A stretch of 64,000 nt of DNA from Styela clava (GCF_964204865.1 NC_135255.1:2976001-3040000), one strand, 5' to 3'. Positions 13,792-28,600 are shown, counted from the first letter of the stretch. Numbers and translations are program-made. The notes: generated by a model from the letters alone, not told the origin.

Positions 13792-14585
13792 CAGTGATCG
13801 GCGACCACCGGGCCGCGGAAAGATTACTACCGTTCGGCAGAGAGGTGACACAAAAACGGACAAGGCCCTAATAAAACCTCTACAATTCAACCACATACCA
13901 TACGACTAAAAAAGACCACCCAACAGCAAACCAGACAAACACAACGCATTTGAGCAGCGTGTCTGACTTCACAATCGATGCCCATGTCATTATGTCGCAA
14001 TAATGCTGGGTCAATCGTTTCCTCTACGCCCAGTGGTGGGATTCAGCCGGTTCGCACCGGTTCTATAGAACAGTCTCACGGAATTTTATGAGATCAGCGA
14101 ACTGGTTAGCATTACTGGTTACTGTCAGTATTCTGTTTGTAACAAACCGGCTGAAAAATGTGGCTTTTGTGAAGGAACCGGCTGACAAAAAATTTGAAAA
14201 TTTGAAATTTGAAAATTAGATATAGCAAAACAAACATAAATTAAGTCAAACATCAATCAATACCCAGACTATAGACACAAGGTTTGCAGGCATTGTTACC
14301 TTTCACAACATCGTATTTATTTGAGGCCGGGTTTTCAATACTGACAACTACAAAAACGAAATATCGAAGTAGGCTAGATGTAAAAAAAACACGTTGTGTC
14401 ACTGTCGACCATATCTCCAATTTAGGAACGGTTACCGACCAGCAAACACTTTCGTTTTTAAATATATTGTCAACAAAAATTTCCTAACGCGTATAATTTA
14501 TTGCATAAGCTTAGTCGTTTGTGGTCCGCCAAAATTTTGGTCAGGCTTTACCGGTCCGTCACTTAAAAAAGGTTGCCGACCACTG
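13792..14585. mobile_element. Decayed hAT transposon
   Basis: The ends are cagtgatcggcgacc on the left and ggttgccgaccactg on the right, which are imperfect inverted repeats of the hAT type. A transposase C-terminal remnant lies inside (14284-14440). A second hAT-type end, cagtggtgggattcagccgg, begins near 14034 without a partner, suggesting a nested and truncated insertion. I see no clean 8-bp target duplication. Confidence 0.5.
14284..14440 (+). pseudogene. hAT transposase C-terminal dimerisation remnant
   Basis: The translation contains LLPFTTSYLFEAGFSILTTT followed by KTKYRSRLDVKK. This matches the conserved C-terminal block of hAT transposases ('FxTTYLCExGFSxL..KTKxRxxLD'), the region used for dimerisation. 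No catalytic upstream part is readable in frame, so this is a fragment. The element ends at 13792 and 14585 bracket it. Confidence 0.65.
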
Positions 14586-14736
14586 ATCTAACCCAATGAT
14601 TCCAAAAGTGGGCGATATTGCCCCCGGTGGGCGAAAACTTGATTACTGCACTCTGCGTGCATTCGTGCACGTGGGCGATAATCACACGCGAAAGGATTGC
14701 TGGACTCCTCCCCGCCGTAAGGTAGTTCGCGTAGCC

Positions 14737-15570
14737 CAAGGGTAGGCAACCTACGGCCCGCGGAGTAAAATAATCCGGCCCGCGACGCTTCACTGAATTA
14801 TTGCGACAAAACGGCGGTTTTGACGATGAATTAATTTTATAATCAACGCTTCGAGGAGTAGAATATATTTTATACGTAACATGTTTATACAGGTTCCATT
14901 ACATTTGAACCCACGACAATTGCACCTGCATACTATTGCACTTATATGGAATGATTTTTTACGCATATTTGAACCCATACTCACCCTAACCCATGGATTT
15001 TAGCACCCTCATATAGATTGAACCTGCGGATATACGGGTGCAAATGTATGAGTTCAAATGTACGGTCACCGTTTAGACAAACTTATTTTGTAACCTAACC
15101 AATTTAGTGAACAGCTACTCGTTTAACGATTCTACAATTTATTAATTATAATTAGACAAATGTCAGAAAAGTTGATGATGAGTGCAGGGTTTCAATAGCG
15201 CAGAAAATATCCAAATGGAGCTCCTTGAGATGCAATGCAATGAGGAAATAAAATTCATTTTCTATTCGAGAGATGCATTACTGCTTGATTTTTATGAAAT
15301 GTATCTTCTCACAGAAAATCTTTATCAAAATTTGACAAACGATGAGAAAAATTCGTTTTTGGGAGTGATGCAGCGACAAGACAGTGTCACATTAATATCG
15401 TTTAATATCATTTGTATATTTTTCTCTTAATAAGACGACAGAGTTGAGTTCACGAATTGGCGTAGTCTTTGCACGCTGTTCCGCTTTTAATTTTCTAGAA
15501 ATATGTGCGCCCGCCAAGACTTGCAACTCTTAATTTTTGCCCGCGAGCGGCAAACAGTTGCCGATCCCTG
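14737..15570 (+). mobile_element. hAT-like element with 'ggcaac' ends
   Basis: The left end caagggtaggcaacctacgg continues into cccgcgg. The right end cagttgccgatccctg is its approximate inverse. Inside, 15182-15430 (+) reads AENIQMELLEMQCNEEIKFI, which resembles the 'LQMELxDLQC' block of GTF2IRD2-like hAT transposases. A homologous stretch lies on the opposite strand at 20924-21354, so both belong to one family. The target duplication is not clear. Confidence 0.55.
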
Positions 15571-18500
15571 GCCCATAGCCGATGGTCAGTTACGGCTTCC
15601 CACATTTTCATGAACCTGGAACAAATAAATGGCTGATTAATTCTATGAACTGGTAACCGGACTGGAGTCCGTGGTACATGATGAGGAATCGAAGATGAAT
15701 TGTACCAAAGATCGTTGTGATGTATTTTGGTGCAAGTCATCAGGCAAGTACCCGGCGATTTTTGAGGAGATAGAATATGGCGGAAAAGGGGTTTTCAGCC
15801 GTGACACTATTGCTATCGAAACAACGAAATCGCCTTTCTAGCAGTAAACGGGGTGATTTGAGATTTTGCCTGACGAAAATGTCACCAAATATTAAAACGA
15901 GAATATCGGTTGGAAACCGAAGACTTATCGATCGATAGTTAGGGGATCCCCAAAACAGAAACTGCAGTTTCGATTCATCCGCTCTCGTAGCTTGCGCACT
16001 GCGCATCGCACACCCACACTCGACGGGTCTCAAAATTCTCTCGCTTTACAAAAATCTAGATCACTTCATCAATAATTGATTAATAACTAGCTAATTATAC
16101 GATACGTTGGATTCTGGATCTGAAGAACTATGATTTAACAATAAAGCTCCTTATTATAATATAGCCACGAGTTTTATATAGGCATCCACGGCCTGACACA
16201 AATTATTTTTTAGACAAATTTGAAGCATGCCTTGGAAAATTAGCTAGGTCTGGGGATCATTTTTGAAAACCGTTGATTTTAATATAAATCTTTTTCAAAA
16301 AAGCAATAGCGCGGTAACTAAGTATCTAAATATGCTGAACTCTCAATATTCAAACAAAGACTTTTATTCTGCAAACACGTTGACATTATTTTGTATTTAT
16401 CATGTTAAAACATGCAAAAACCATCCAAAACGCATGCAAAAGTCTCACTACATTTAGTGTAAGATTTTTAACTCTTCACAACGGCGAAAGTAATTCCGCA
16501 AATGAAAGTGCTTTCCGAAATACCGTTTAAAATTATATTTTTTTGTTACTGACACAACTTGCCGACATATCCAGCAAGTATTGTGGATCATATTTAGTTA
16601 AGAGTCTGTTTGAATTGGTCAGCTTTCTTTTCAAATTCCTGTTTACAAAATAACTACAGATTGATTGATCACCAAATGTGAGGGACAGGAGGTTAATTAA
16701 TAAATTTTCTGACATATAATATATATTTTCTATGCAGCATTATTTGTAATACTGTTTAGGCTGGTTGTAAATAACCATCCGACAGGAATTATATTGTTAG
16801 GGGCCATAACATTAATATTTATTTATCAGGCATAGACAACCTACACTAATAGATTCCTCGTTCGATTTTAGTTTTCTATGAAGGCTTTTTTGTTAGCATA
16901 TATATATTCCCGCCAAAAAGATAGAAAGCCAGTTAGCAATTTATACAAGCCTGGCACATCATTCGATACTCATGTAGTATGTGAACCAAGATGGCCGACA
17001 CCGGAACTTAGTACGTGTACCAGGCTGGGGTTAGGACATAATTTCGAATACTACGGTCTAAATACTACGGGAGTCACTTGGCTAGTCCGCGAACTAGTAA
17101 TAGAACTAAAATAAGAAAAATTGGAATGAAATTATGTCTCAACCTTTGTTTTATGACGAAACAAAACTAAATGCGATTTTTTGAATACCCTTCCAACACC
17201 AATGCGACGCGGGCCACAGAATATGGAGTTGCATTTGCCAATATTACTTCGTCTATTCATGTCTTACGACAATAAAAGCACTAGCTTGTCAAATCTCACC
17301 TATGCATTGCAACTGTTTGCCATTGAAAGAATTATGATTATTATTGTTCCTGAGTTCAATAGCCTATTGACCTATGTATAGATCCTATATTGTGTCATAT
17401 TTTGTCATTCAGTCGAAACAAAATTTGTGATTTATCTATTTTCTGGTTTGAAACTAGCATGACTAAATAATGCTGCATCTTTTTAAATAAAAAAAAGTAA
17501 TCTTTAGGACTGAATGTCCTACTTAGATCATTTTCACATTGGCATATATTTAGCTTGACATGACATTTAAAGGATAAGTTTCTCAACTCAATTATTTCGC
17601 TATTTCGTTGTTGCTCATCATGTTAGTATTATTTTCTTCTTAGCATTGATGTTGACATAGTGATCAACTAGAAATTCCCCTTGTGATCTGTTTTACATAT
17701 AGTAGGCCTATATTTGATTACTGGCTTAAATATGTTAGTAATTCTACTGAGCTGCATTTAATTTGTCATGCTGGTGATACATGTCCACCACATTTTTCGA
17801 GTTCACCATCCACTAATATACAGCATATATATGTATCTTTATTTTTGCTCTTTTCATATATCGAATGTTTGTACATATTATTGTTTACCATCATCTAAAG
17901 CCCACAGAATTTTATTGTTTTAATGAGTTTTCAACAAAATATGCCCTCCCCCAATGTGAAGCTTTTCTGTGAGTACTATCTATCGAATTTGTTAAAGTAT
18001 TATTTTCCAGACAACTTTTCTAATAGCCATTTTCAATGTGAACCATAATCACATCAGCAAATAAGGTAGGAGTTGACTTCTATGACCGCATACCGCATGG
18101 TCGTATCGCTCCTTCTCTGTTCATACCTAAGCAATTTTAATTTTGCAAAAAAAATTTTTTGCGAAGTTGACTGGTTGCATTTTGGTTGACATAATGACAA
18201 ATATCTCTCTCTTTTCTATACGGAACCAGTTTCTGTAGATGGAATCAGTATTGCACTTGATTAAAGTGTAGTATAATGTATATACAATTTTTACACATGC
18301 CCTCTGAACTATACAATAAATCAAATGTAAAGTGTTGAATAGTAGAAAATTTTTTTATCAGCCGACTCATTCATTCATTTTTCTGTCTTTGTTTTATAAT
18401 TTCATATTGTGATAATCCATGCTGACAGTTTGATCACAGCGTAAATAAAAAGGTCTTGCATACTGACCATCACAATTCAATGTTTAAACTTCCACTGCAC

Positions 18501-20470
18501 TATATTTTCATGAAAATCTGTATTATTGTCCTTTTTTTTTAACATTGTTTTGTGGAAATAAAATCTCTCTCTCTCTCTCTGCGGGCCACATGAGGCACAC
18601 GGGCCTGAGTTTGAACCACCCTGATTTAGACAGTCCATGCACCGTAACGTTGAAATATGATAATAAAAACGTGAAATATGCGTCACATATTGTCTCGTTG
18701 AAGTGTTTGACAAAGACTTAACGGATTGGCGCTGCTGTTGCATTCGTCGTCTTTTAATAACAGAGAAAACCTTTTCCTCAACAGCCAACAATAAGTTGAA
18801 ACATTTCCTTTTAACTTATGAACTAAGTGATGTGGTCAATGCTTTTTTGGCGGTGCATGATTTCAACTGCATTTATAAAAGCTTGATTGTACTTCTCTAG
18901 GCGATTCTGGCTTGTTTTGATTTAGCGGTTTAACCATAAATGTTACATGATGTTATGCATTGTCTCTGGTTTAACCAGTCTGCTTCGAAATGTTGTTGCA
19001 TTTTTTGTGGGATATTTTTAAAGTTTGGGGGAAAAGTTTTTCAGTCTCATTATTCTATAGTATAATATAATATTGGTAGTTCACGAAATCTTTGCGAAGT
19101 TAGATTCGCTGGGCTGAAAACGGATAGCTAGAATACAGTTGTCATTTTTGTGTTTTGTTAAAGGGAATTCTCTGGACAATTCTTTTGCCGCTTTAAAAAT
19201 ATTGTTGTAGTCCGATTCCTTATTGAAAATTTCAGTTTACAATTAATTCACTGTGATATGAGATTTCGCGTCTCAGGCCGTAGCCCGTCGAATCCCTTTA
19301 TCGTAGTATATAAGCAGTAAATTTGCATAGGTTATCAAATCTACGACCTGGTTTTCGTCGCGTGTCCAGATCAAAATGCAGTCGCCTAAAGACGATCAAT
19401 ATCTTACTGCAGATATTCCTAGCATAGCAGATTCTACGCCAGAGCACTATCTTAGTTCCCTATTGTTATGTGTATATATTGGATTTACATATTTATCCCA
19501 TGTCGATAAAACGACCTAATCATATGGCGAACAGAGTCCTCTCGTCCGGTTACTAGGGATTAGTCAGCCAGTTATTTGTTTCAGATGCATGGACTTAAAT
19601 TGAATGTAGGCTAATGCTTTTTATAAAACACGAAATTATTCTGTTGAGAACCGCAGCAATTACTTTCTTAAGGATAATCCATAGGATGTCACGTTCAGTG
19701 ATTAAATCTTCTTTCCAACCCGGTGATGGTGTACATTCGCTAACAATGGCATGTAATTGGTAACTAACATTCTAGTTATACATCAGCGAACCGCGGGAAT
19801 ACTCTTCTATTCGCTTTTATAAGCCTTGGAACTATAAAGCCCGCTAACGTGTCAAATAAAACTAATACATAACTTCAAAACGCTAGTCACCAGCTGCTGT
19901 GCACTTTCCCCATTTACTGCGGTCGTCCTACGTCCGAAAAACAAGGAGGGGGTTCGTTGATTATTGCGAAACTACGTGAAAAACCGGAATCCCACCACCA
20001 CGGCCAACCCTGCCGCGTATGTAAACACAAAATAAATTGAATGTCATTTTTATTTTACGCGTCCGCCTCTCACATTCAAGCGCCTGATTTCCTTTCAGGT
20101 CATCTAAATTATACCTGCTCCCGTTATAAATACATATTTAAAACCAATAAATACCACTCAACATTTGAATTCGCATATACATTTCAAACTTTGAATTGGG
20201 TTTGTAACAATCTGGCGTCCGGGCTTTTTGCATATTTCCTTAGCTTTTGATTATCGAGCCGTGCACGCCAAATCTTTTCTTTTCAAAGATTTTTGTAATG
20301 ATCTGGTATTTTCGGCATTGTACTGTACAAAATTCCAGTGTAAACTACTCAACAAAGTACCCTATATTCAATGCTGGGCCAAAGCAAAAAATGAAACCAA
20401 TATTTCCATATAAATTGCTTCATGTATTCGGGGTGAGAATACCACAGTACGAAAGCGCCTATTAATACTT
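15571..20470. other. Gene-poor stretch with scattered repeat scraps
   Basis: No host exon could be supported. About 16975-17112 holds a copy of a short repeat whose other copies are at 30523-30631 and about 47780-47850; the shared parts are 'accaagatggc' and 'gtgtaccagg'. A CT dinucleotide run lies at about 18567-18582. Near 19480-19560 the string 'ggatttacatattta' followed by 'cgataa' is shared with the repeat near 31675. The rest shows nothing I recognise. Confidence 0.4.
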
Positions 20471-20821
20471 GGGCTGGTCATTTCGAATCGAATAGTAAAT
20501 TATTCGAATCGGTCCAGACAGAAATTTCGAATCACCGCCATTCTGCTATTTCAGTGAACTGCTCAATTTTTTTATTGAAGTCATTTTTCAGAAATGCAAA
20601 TCCGACATACGACTGTTTTCTTCCTATCCATGAAACACGTTTCCTATTGTATGTGGCAACTCCGCGAACTGACTGGGTGATGGATTCTATGTTTTCATTG
20701 ATTTATGTGTATGGAGGACCCATTACAATAAAAAAGTCGCATACAATGACGTTATAATAAGCTCAACATCTTCCAAGTATTCGAGATTAGATTCGAAAAA
20801 TATTCGATTCTGAAATCATCA
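20471..20821. mobile_element. Short hAT-like element with 'ttcgaatcgaat' ends
   Basis: The left end gctggtcatttcgaatcgaa and the right end around attcgattctgaaatcatca are diverged inverted repeats of about 30 bp rich in ttcga. The interior of about 290 bp has no transposase similarity, so it would be non-autonomous. Confidence 0.4.
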
Positions 20822-20923
20822 GATGTTCGAAAATACATCACATACTCCCAGCAAACTTATTTGCTTACAAATCAGTAGTAAATATGCAATATGAAAAAAA
20901 ATACTTGAAACGAAAGGCTTAAT

Positions 20924-21354
20924 CAGGGGTCGGCAACCTTTTGTCGCTCGCGGGCCAAAATTAAGGTTGCAAGTCATTGGCGGGCCGCACGTATTTTTAG
21001 AAAGTTGAAAAACCAAACGGATGGTACTTTTTATATTAAAAATCAAGCAGTGATACATTTCTCGAATAGAATATGGATTTATTTCCTCATTGCATCTCAT
21101 AAAATTCCATTTGAATACTTTCAGCGGCATTGAACCCTCTGCACTTAGCATCAACTTTTCTGCGTTTTGTTGCCATTTGCTTAATTATTATTAAATTATA
21201 TGCTCATTACACGAGTAATTGTGAAATATATAATTGTTAGGTTATAATATAATTTAGTCTAAAGAATATATTCGTCAAAACGGATGTTTTGTTACTATAA
21301 TTTAGTGAAGCGTCGCGGGGCGGGTTATAGTGCTCCGTAGGTGGCCGACCCCTG
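20924..21354 (-). mobile_element. Truncated hAT element, same family as 14737-15570
   Basis: The left end caggggtcggcaacctt and the right end aggtggccgacccctg are good inverted repeats. On the minus strand the interior resembles the 15182-15430 segment of the other element, including the shared strings 'aatgaggaaataaa' and 'tattcgaga'. The coding frame is broken. The length of about 430 bp shows large internal deletion. Confidence 0.6.
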
Positions 21355-21838
21355 GGATAATTGATAAACGACCATGATTGTTTTTTTTTTTCTGAACACT
21401 ACTGATGAGTATACTTCTTAAAGTACCCGAGCAGTGTCCTCTCTGTAGGAGGTAGTTTTCAGACATTTTGAAGTTGTGTACAAATCATGATATAAAAGTA
21501 CACCAGTGAAGAAAATCGAAATGCAATAAAAGATGATAAATGTATAAAAAAACAATCGTTGTCATGTGTAACAAAGGTGGTTTGATAGCTTTGGTACCGA
21601 TAATTAAATGGGTAAGAAAGAGATTTGTTAGAGGGTATGTTGCAATATTGAGTCTATATTGAAAAATTTGGATCCCAAAATCGCGAAAAATTATTAATAA
21701 ATTAAATAAATATTCATCAACAAAGAGGTTTGAAAAATCAAAGTTATAGGTTTAGAAAATCAGTTGTTCACTCCCCTTGATACCAGAAATAACTATATGA
21801 TCGACCAATCTAATGTGGCAATACTAATGTGTTCTTAC

Positions 21839-22377
21839 TAGGGCTGGGAATTTCAGGAAAAACACTTTAACCGGGGAAAATTAACCAGTTAACCGCAGGG
21901 CTATAATTGACGTAATAATTTGGTATTTTAGCTTATCACGTCACAATGGTTACAAATTAATTTCGAGTGATCTTATTCTGGAATCTCTCGAAATTATTGA
22001 CCAATCTGGATCGTTTCGTACAGCATCAACTGCGCACATTGAATAGACGATTTTGCAAGAAAACAGTATATTTTTACCAAAGAATATGCTTTTACCGAAA
22101 ACTGATCATGAATTTATCATTGTCAAATTTTCATAATCAGCAATCTTGGTACTTCAATTATTTTTCACATTTATTGGGTCTTTAGATTACAAATACAGCT
22201 AGTGATATTCTTTTAAATTAAGCGCTACAAGAGATAAATTTGCGATGAAGTAATCATTTCTGAAGAAATTGTACATTATAAAGATGATTTGCACCTGAGA
22301 TGTCAGTTAACGGTTAAAATAAATCGTAACCTTTAACCATCTAGAATCGGTTAACAGATTAACCATTCCCAGCCCTA
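21839..22377. mobile_element. Non-autonomous hAT element (539 bp)
   Basis: Perfect 13-bp terminal inverted repeats tagggctgggaat / attcccagcccta bound the element. The flanking octamers are gttcttac and gtttttac, matching at 7 of 8 positions, a typical hAT target-site duplication. Subterminal 'gttaac' and 'ttaacc' words recur near both ends. No transposase is encoded. Confidence 0.8.
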
Positions 22378-22637
22378 GTTTTTACACCTACTATTATTGT
22401 CAAAGTTGAAAACAAGCAATAATGAATGATGTTTTGCATGTTGGTCATTCCGATACTATATCATGAAACAAGAAATGTAGAAAATAGAACTTATCAAAGT
22501 AGAAATGATTATGTCCAACCGACAAATCTGACGAGAATTTAACGAAACGATAACAAGATCAAGTCAGCTCTTTAGGTAATTATTGTGTGGAGTCTGCATA
22601 TTTTGAAGAATGTATACGATTTTGTGAGCAATATTTA

Positions 22638-25600
22638 TTATTTTCCAAACCTGGCATGACTTACAGCAGAACTGAAGTTCTGCCGCTTCGTTATGTTTCT
22701 CAGAGAGTAAGTTTTGCCTTGACCATTTGAGTTGTTTTTAACTGTTCTCTTTTCTGATTCAGATTCATTTTCTTCATCTGCACCTTCACTGCTACTTGCA
22801 CAACTGCTTTCAGTCTTTGGAAATTCCGGTCCAGATAATTCTCCATCATATACCTCAACATCCTTGAGAATTCAAACAACATTTAAAAATTAGGCCGCAG
22901 CATGCATATTAACAACATGTAACCAAGACAGGTATGACTATTCACTATATCATATCAAACTTGTTGTGAACTTGTGGGCTTTGGAATAACACAAGGTTAT
23001 AAACATGTTGTAAAATCATAATACGTGTCATGAAATTCTAGCTACATTAAGCACAGAGAATTCAAAGTCAGAATCTGCAGTTGCCTAGTTGTTTTTGGCA
23101 TGATGCTATTACTTCAAAGATTAAATGAGCTTTGATGCCATAAAGATCCTAAAAACGGACCGATAGAAAATTGATGCAACGAAAAAAATTTTATGTCTCC
23201 ATCTTTTCAATTAGAAAATTATGAACAGATGAACTACGAACAGACTGAAATTTGGTACTTACTTTTAAAACAAACTCGGCCACAAAAACCAACTTATTAA
23301 TTTTTAACAAAATACAAATGACCTACCTTACCAATTCCCAGTTTTGACAGTAGCAACATAACATACAAACTCAACAATGTCAGCAGCAGCTGTAAAAAGG
23401 GTAAACGTATAATATGATACAAAATTTGTGCCTAAGTTTTGCGGTCATTTGAATACTTACCATGACAACCAACCATCCAGCAATGTTGAGCATTTGTGTC
23501 CTGGTAAATTCCTCAGCTCCAAATTTTAATGAAATAATCGTTTCTAGACACATGATCGCACTATAAAAAAATGATGACAATTTACTTTAATTTAGAACAT
23601 GATGGTTGACTTGTTTAGGACTGCAGTCTAGCAGTGTGTCATAGTTTTACACAGTGAGTGCTGATAATATGGCACTGATTATATTATTTGGGTTCACAGA
23701 TTTGAATCTGGTGTGGGATGATTATGTGCTGGAGTTTTTCTAGACTCCGACCTTTTTGTTTTCGCTACCATTCAAGTTAATGCATCTGGACCATATTAGT
23801 TGAGTAGACAAGAGATTTTCTTTCATGACTGAAACACAGCACACAAATAGCAAATTAGCAATAAAACTTACACATAAACCCATGTGTGGTTCCCAACCCT
23901 TTTGCATCTTTTGTCAGTAATGTACACATAATATTGCCTGCAATGTAAATGATGGTTTGTAGATATAATAAGATAACAATAAAAAGTTTACAGCTATTGA
24001 TATATAGATAAACAATGACGACCCCAGAAAACAATTTCCCATGAATTCAAGATTGATGCTACACCATGGAACCATTTAGAATTTTCATACCGGTAATGAA
24101 TTATGAAAAAATGTTAAAACACTAATTATTGCATACCTGATAGCCGGTGCTGTAATTATTCCAATCAAGAGAATCCTACCCCAGCAAAAGATGTGACTGG
24201 CAGGAAATCGAAGAAAATGTTTCAAGAAAAATGTGTTAAGCTCTGCCATCTTTAAACAAAGTTTATGGTCAGCATAAGATACATGAACACCAAAAGATAT
24301 GAAATTTAACTTATGTGTTATGATTAATCATTGGTGATTCATTTCTTATCTTCCGTTACATGTCGCCTAACGACAAACTAATGATTCAATTGAGAATCAA
24401 ACTGAAATGTATGTACCATAGTTACAATTTAAAAGATAGCAAAAAGTTTTCCACAAAATGGACCAACTTGGAAGTATTTCTAAAATCAGGAAACGAAGGA
24501 AAATAATAGGAAAATATATAACCCTTAAGATAGAATAGAAGATTCTTGTAAAAAATTATATTCCATATAATGCATAATTAATTCTTGCTAATAATGATGC
24601 ACACCTGCCATATTATCATGAGGATATAAACACCAAGAACTCTCATAAAATGACATTCAGGATCAAGCCAACGAACTGGAAACCAATTGGCTGGAGTGAA
24701 CTGGAGAACTGCACGCCTTAGTTTTCCAGTGGTGGTATGAATGTCTCTAATGTAAACAAATATCAGGATAACATATAAAAATCTTTTCATTAAACATCAA
24801 AGTTTTAAGCATATACTACTTTTGTTGATTTCTTTCTATTTTTATAACTGTTTAGAAAATTGTACTAGTACAAGAATATTTTGTATATAACATGTGCGTT
24901 CAATTAGAATAATTAATACAAACATAATGTAGATAAAATTGATAGCTACAACATGATTTTCAGTGAGTAAACAATGCAGATAATATAAATCTTATCATAT
25001 GGATGGAGATCACATACTTTATAGACTCCCATCGATACTCTCTCATTTCAAGAAATCTGCAAGTTTTGATGCCGATGTATATTCCAACTCCGTTGCATAA
25101 CATAATATCAAGCAGAAGTTGGTCCCACCAACATTCTTGAAAATTTGGCAGCAAATGCATGAAGAATAACTAAAAGACAATGATAAGAAATTTATCACTA
25201 ATGTCAATGTCATATATATATTCCCTGATTATTTCATCATCATTCATGTTTGATGCACACATTTACCTATCTACAAAGAGTAGTTTGAAATAGCAAACAA
25301 TAAACATAAATCTTTATGTTAGTGATGGCTTATGAAAATGATCAAAATTTATCCATATACTGGTATTATATACATATTTTATTTCATGCGAATAATCTAC
25401 ATTCATCAATGGAATCACAATACGGAATGAATTGATTTAGTGACATGACAAGTGACATTAATTAAGCAAGATAGGTATGAATAGCAGGTCCCAGCTAACC
25501 AAATACCAGAAGAGAGTTGAGATAAAGCCCCTTCTTGAATTTAGTTACATTTCAGTCTGCAGTAACCATACAGTGATTGATTGACAGTAATTTCCTCACC

Positions 25601-28600
25601 AGGAATTGTCACGAATTTAGGAAATAAACATTTTTTGCTGTTTGTGAAAGCGGGAAGAAACCATTCAACGAATCAAATTGATCATAAACAGCCCTTAGTA
25701 AATATTGAGTGGACAACATAAACTTCAGCATGAAGCTCACTTCTTAATTTGTAAAACAACAAAACATACTTCTGTGAGTTCCCACATGATGCTTATGGTC
25801 CAACACATGCTGTAGCTTCGAATAAGAACAGCCTTCAATGCCCAACCAGCAATATGACCAAATGCAAAAACATCCAGACTAGAATATATTCGTTCCAAAC
25901 TTACATCAGAGCAATTGACTGCATATTCCTGTAAATAGAAAAGGTTCATTGTACATTATTTTACTGGGAATGAGAACATCTACTATTCTATGTTAATTGA
26001 ACATTGATTAAAATGAATATTGGAATCAGATATAATTCTATTGCATTTATCTTCATTATTGAATAACTAAATCAAATTCATTATGTTTATTATATAAAAT
26101 GATTTTACCATGTTCAAGTTTATTATTTACCTCCACGGTGTCAACCTCCCTTTTGGCATGTCGAACCTCTGGGTCCAACCAATACATTATCATTTTGACT
26201 TGACCCAAGTTTAAAAACAACGTAAAGACAAGAAATAATAAATACAAGACGCTGAATCCAAAAAATACTCTCCATATCTGAAAAATAGTAACAAATGTAA
26301 AGATTTTTAAAAAATGTTTAATTTTCTGTGTGATTTAAACCACAAAAACTGTGCCGAAGTACTTGAAACACAATTAAGTCATATTTATAGCATATGGTTG
26401 GAATTAAAAATTTATTGCAGTAGCCTATTTAATATAGTCTGTGTAGACTTATTGTATTTTAACCGTGGCAAAATATGTATCAAAATCGCAACATTTTATC
26501 ATCGAAGACATAGTGATCAAGACCTAAACTTTCTAAATATACAAAATAAGTCGTACCGCAGGATGAGGTCTTGTGAATGGCCCGTTAGGAAAAGCGAGTA
26601 TGCTTATAATGGAAAAGAAAAATATAACTCCGCAACAACCGAACCAGAGATTTTTTTCTCCAACACTGTCATCTCTAAAAAAAAAAATTCAACATTAGAT
26701 ATGACTAGAAGTTCTAGAACGATGAGTTTAGACAACCTTATTAATAAAATTTATCCTGAAACAAACCCTAAAAAACAAAGAAAGCAAGAAATAATGCTTT
26801 AGCACTTTGGCATCAGTATATCGTTATTCTGATCATTCATGGCTTATGAATTTCTAGCAGAGTCAGAATCAGTAACAGTAAAACAGAAGACAGTAAACAA
26901 AGAAAAACTAAACTTTTGCAATCTATCCAAGATATTTTTGGGTTCCAAATCCAACACACTGAATCCAAGCATAAAAAAAACTATTTGAAAATAATAATCA
27001 CAGGTAATCAGTATTACTTACCTAGTTAATCCAATATACAAAAAAGCAATAACAAGAACAAGAAGTAGAGTGATGGAATGTGGTTTGTAGAAAAATTCAA
27101 GAGTTATATCTTCTACCTGAATCAATTAAAAAAACCCAATACTTTAATAATAATATCATTTTTCATAAGTTGGGGTCAGGTATTTCCAAGATACTGGTGT
27201 AAGCCATGTTCACAACACGACGTAAGTACTTCTAGTTGGCATTTTATTCCTAACCCCCATCTAACTACCTTATGTCATTCAAAAATTGCGTCATTACGAC
27301 GTCACAGTGAAGTAATAAGGCCATTCAGACTATACGAACTGTCATCCAAGACGCCCAAATGATCCCCCTTAATCGAGCAAGCTATTTCTCTGGTTTGCGC
27401 GTCGCAAAGATCCAGATATGAGAGAGATCGCTGTCGTTAGTAAGTTCTTTATCGTCAGAGCAGATGCCATTTCAGGCGATCGTAGGTATACTTTGGCAAG
27501 CTTAATGACGTGATTGTGATGTCAAAGTGACAAAGTTTTTGATGGCATAGACAGGTTGGGGTTAGAATTGACATGTGCAAAAATCGAGCAAGATATTTCT
27601 CTTATTTTCTTGTCTCAACGATCCCAATATGAGAGATATCGCTGGCGCTAGTGAGTTCGTTATCATTGGCGCAGATGGCATTTCGGGTGATCGTAGGCAT
27701 ACTTTGGCAAGCTCTTGGACGCGATTGTGATGTCGTAATGACATAATCTTTGGATGACAGATCCAGGTGGGGTTAGGAATAACATATGCAAATACAGGTG
27801 TGCCCCGCCAAATAAAGTACTTACGTCATTTAGTGAATATGCACCGGCGCGGGTCTAGTTTAGTTTCGTACCTAAAATACTTTCAGTGGGCGTAGCATAA
27901 CAATTTTTGGGGTCTCGTATAGTTTCGTACCTATTGTACTTCTGGTGGGCGTAGCATAACAATTTTTTGATATGTCAATCCTAACCCCCATCTGACTACG
28001 CCATCCAAAAATTACATCACTACGACATCACAATGACATCATCGAGCTTGCCAAATATACGTACGATCGCCCGAAATGGCATTGGCGCCGACGATAAAGA
28101 ACTGACGGACGTTTTCGATCTCTCTCCTATTGGAATCGTTGCGACGAGAAAACGAGAGAAATAACTGTTCGAGTTCGAGTGCTCGTTTGCGCGTCTAGGG
28201 TGGCAGTTCGTATAGTTTGAAGGGCTCTATTACGTCACTGTGACGTCGTAATGCGTAATTTTTAGATGGTGTAGTCAGGTGGGGGTTAGGATTGATACGT
28301 GAAAAAATTGTCATGCTACGCCCACTAGAAGTATGTTAGGTACGAAACTACATGAGACCCAATTTTTGCATATGTTAATCCTAACCCACACCTGACTGCA
28401 TCATCAAAAGATTCAGTGACGTAATACAGTAATAGAGCCCTTCAAACTATACGAACTGCCATCCAAGACACGCAGACGATCACCTAAAAGTTGAAAGCTA
28501 AGTTAGTGAGTTCTTTATCATCGGCTTAGATGCCATTTCGGGTGATCGTATGTCTGTACGTATACTTTGGCAAGCTCTATGACGTGATTTTGAAGTCGTG

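Noticed and set aside
26314..26802. A 162-codon plus-strand frame
   Set aside because: It overlaps PTDSS1 exon 3 and intron sequence on the opposite strand and has no family resemblance.
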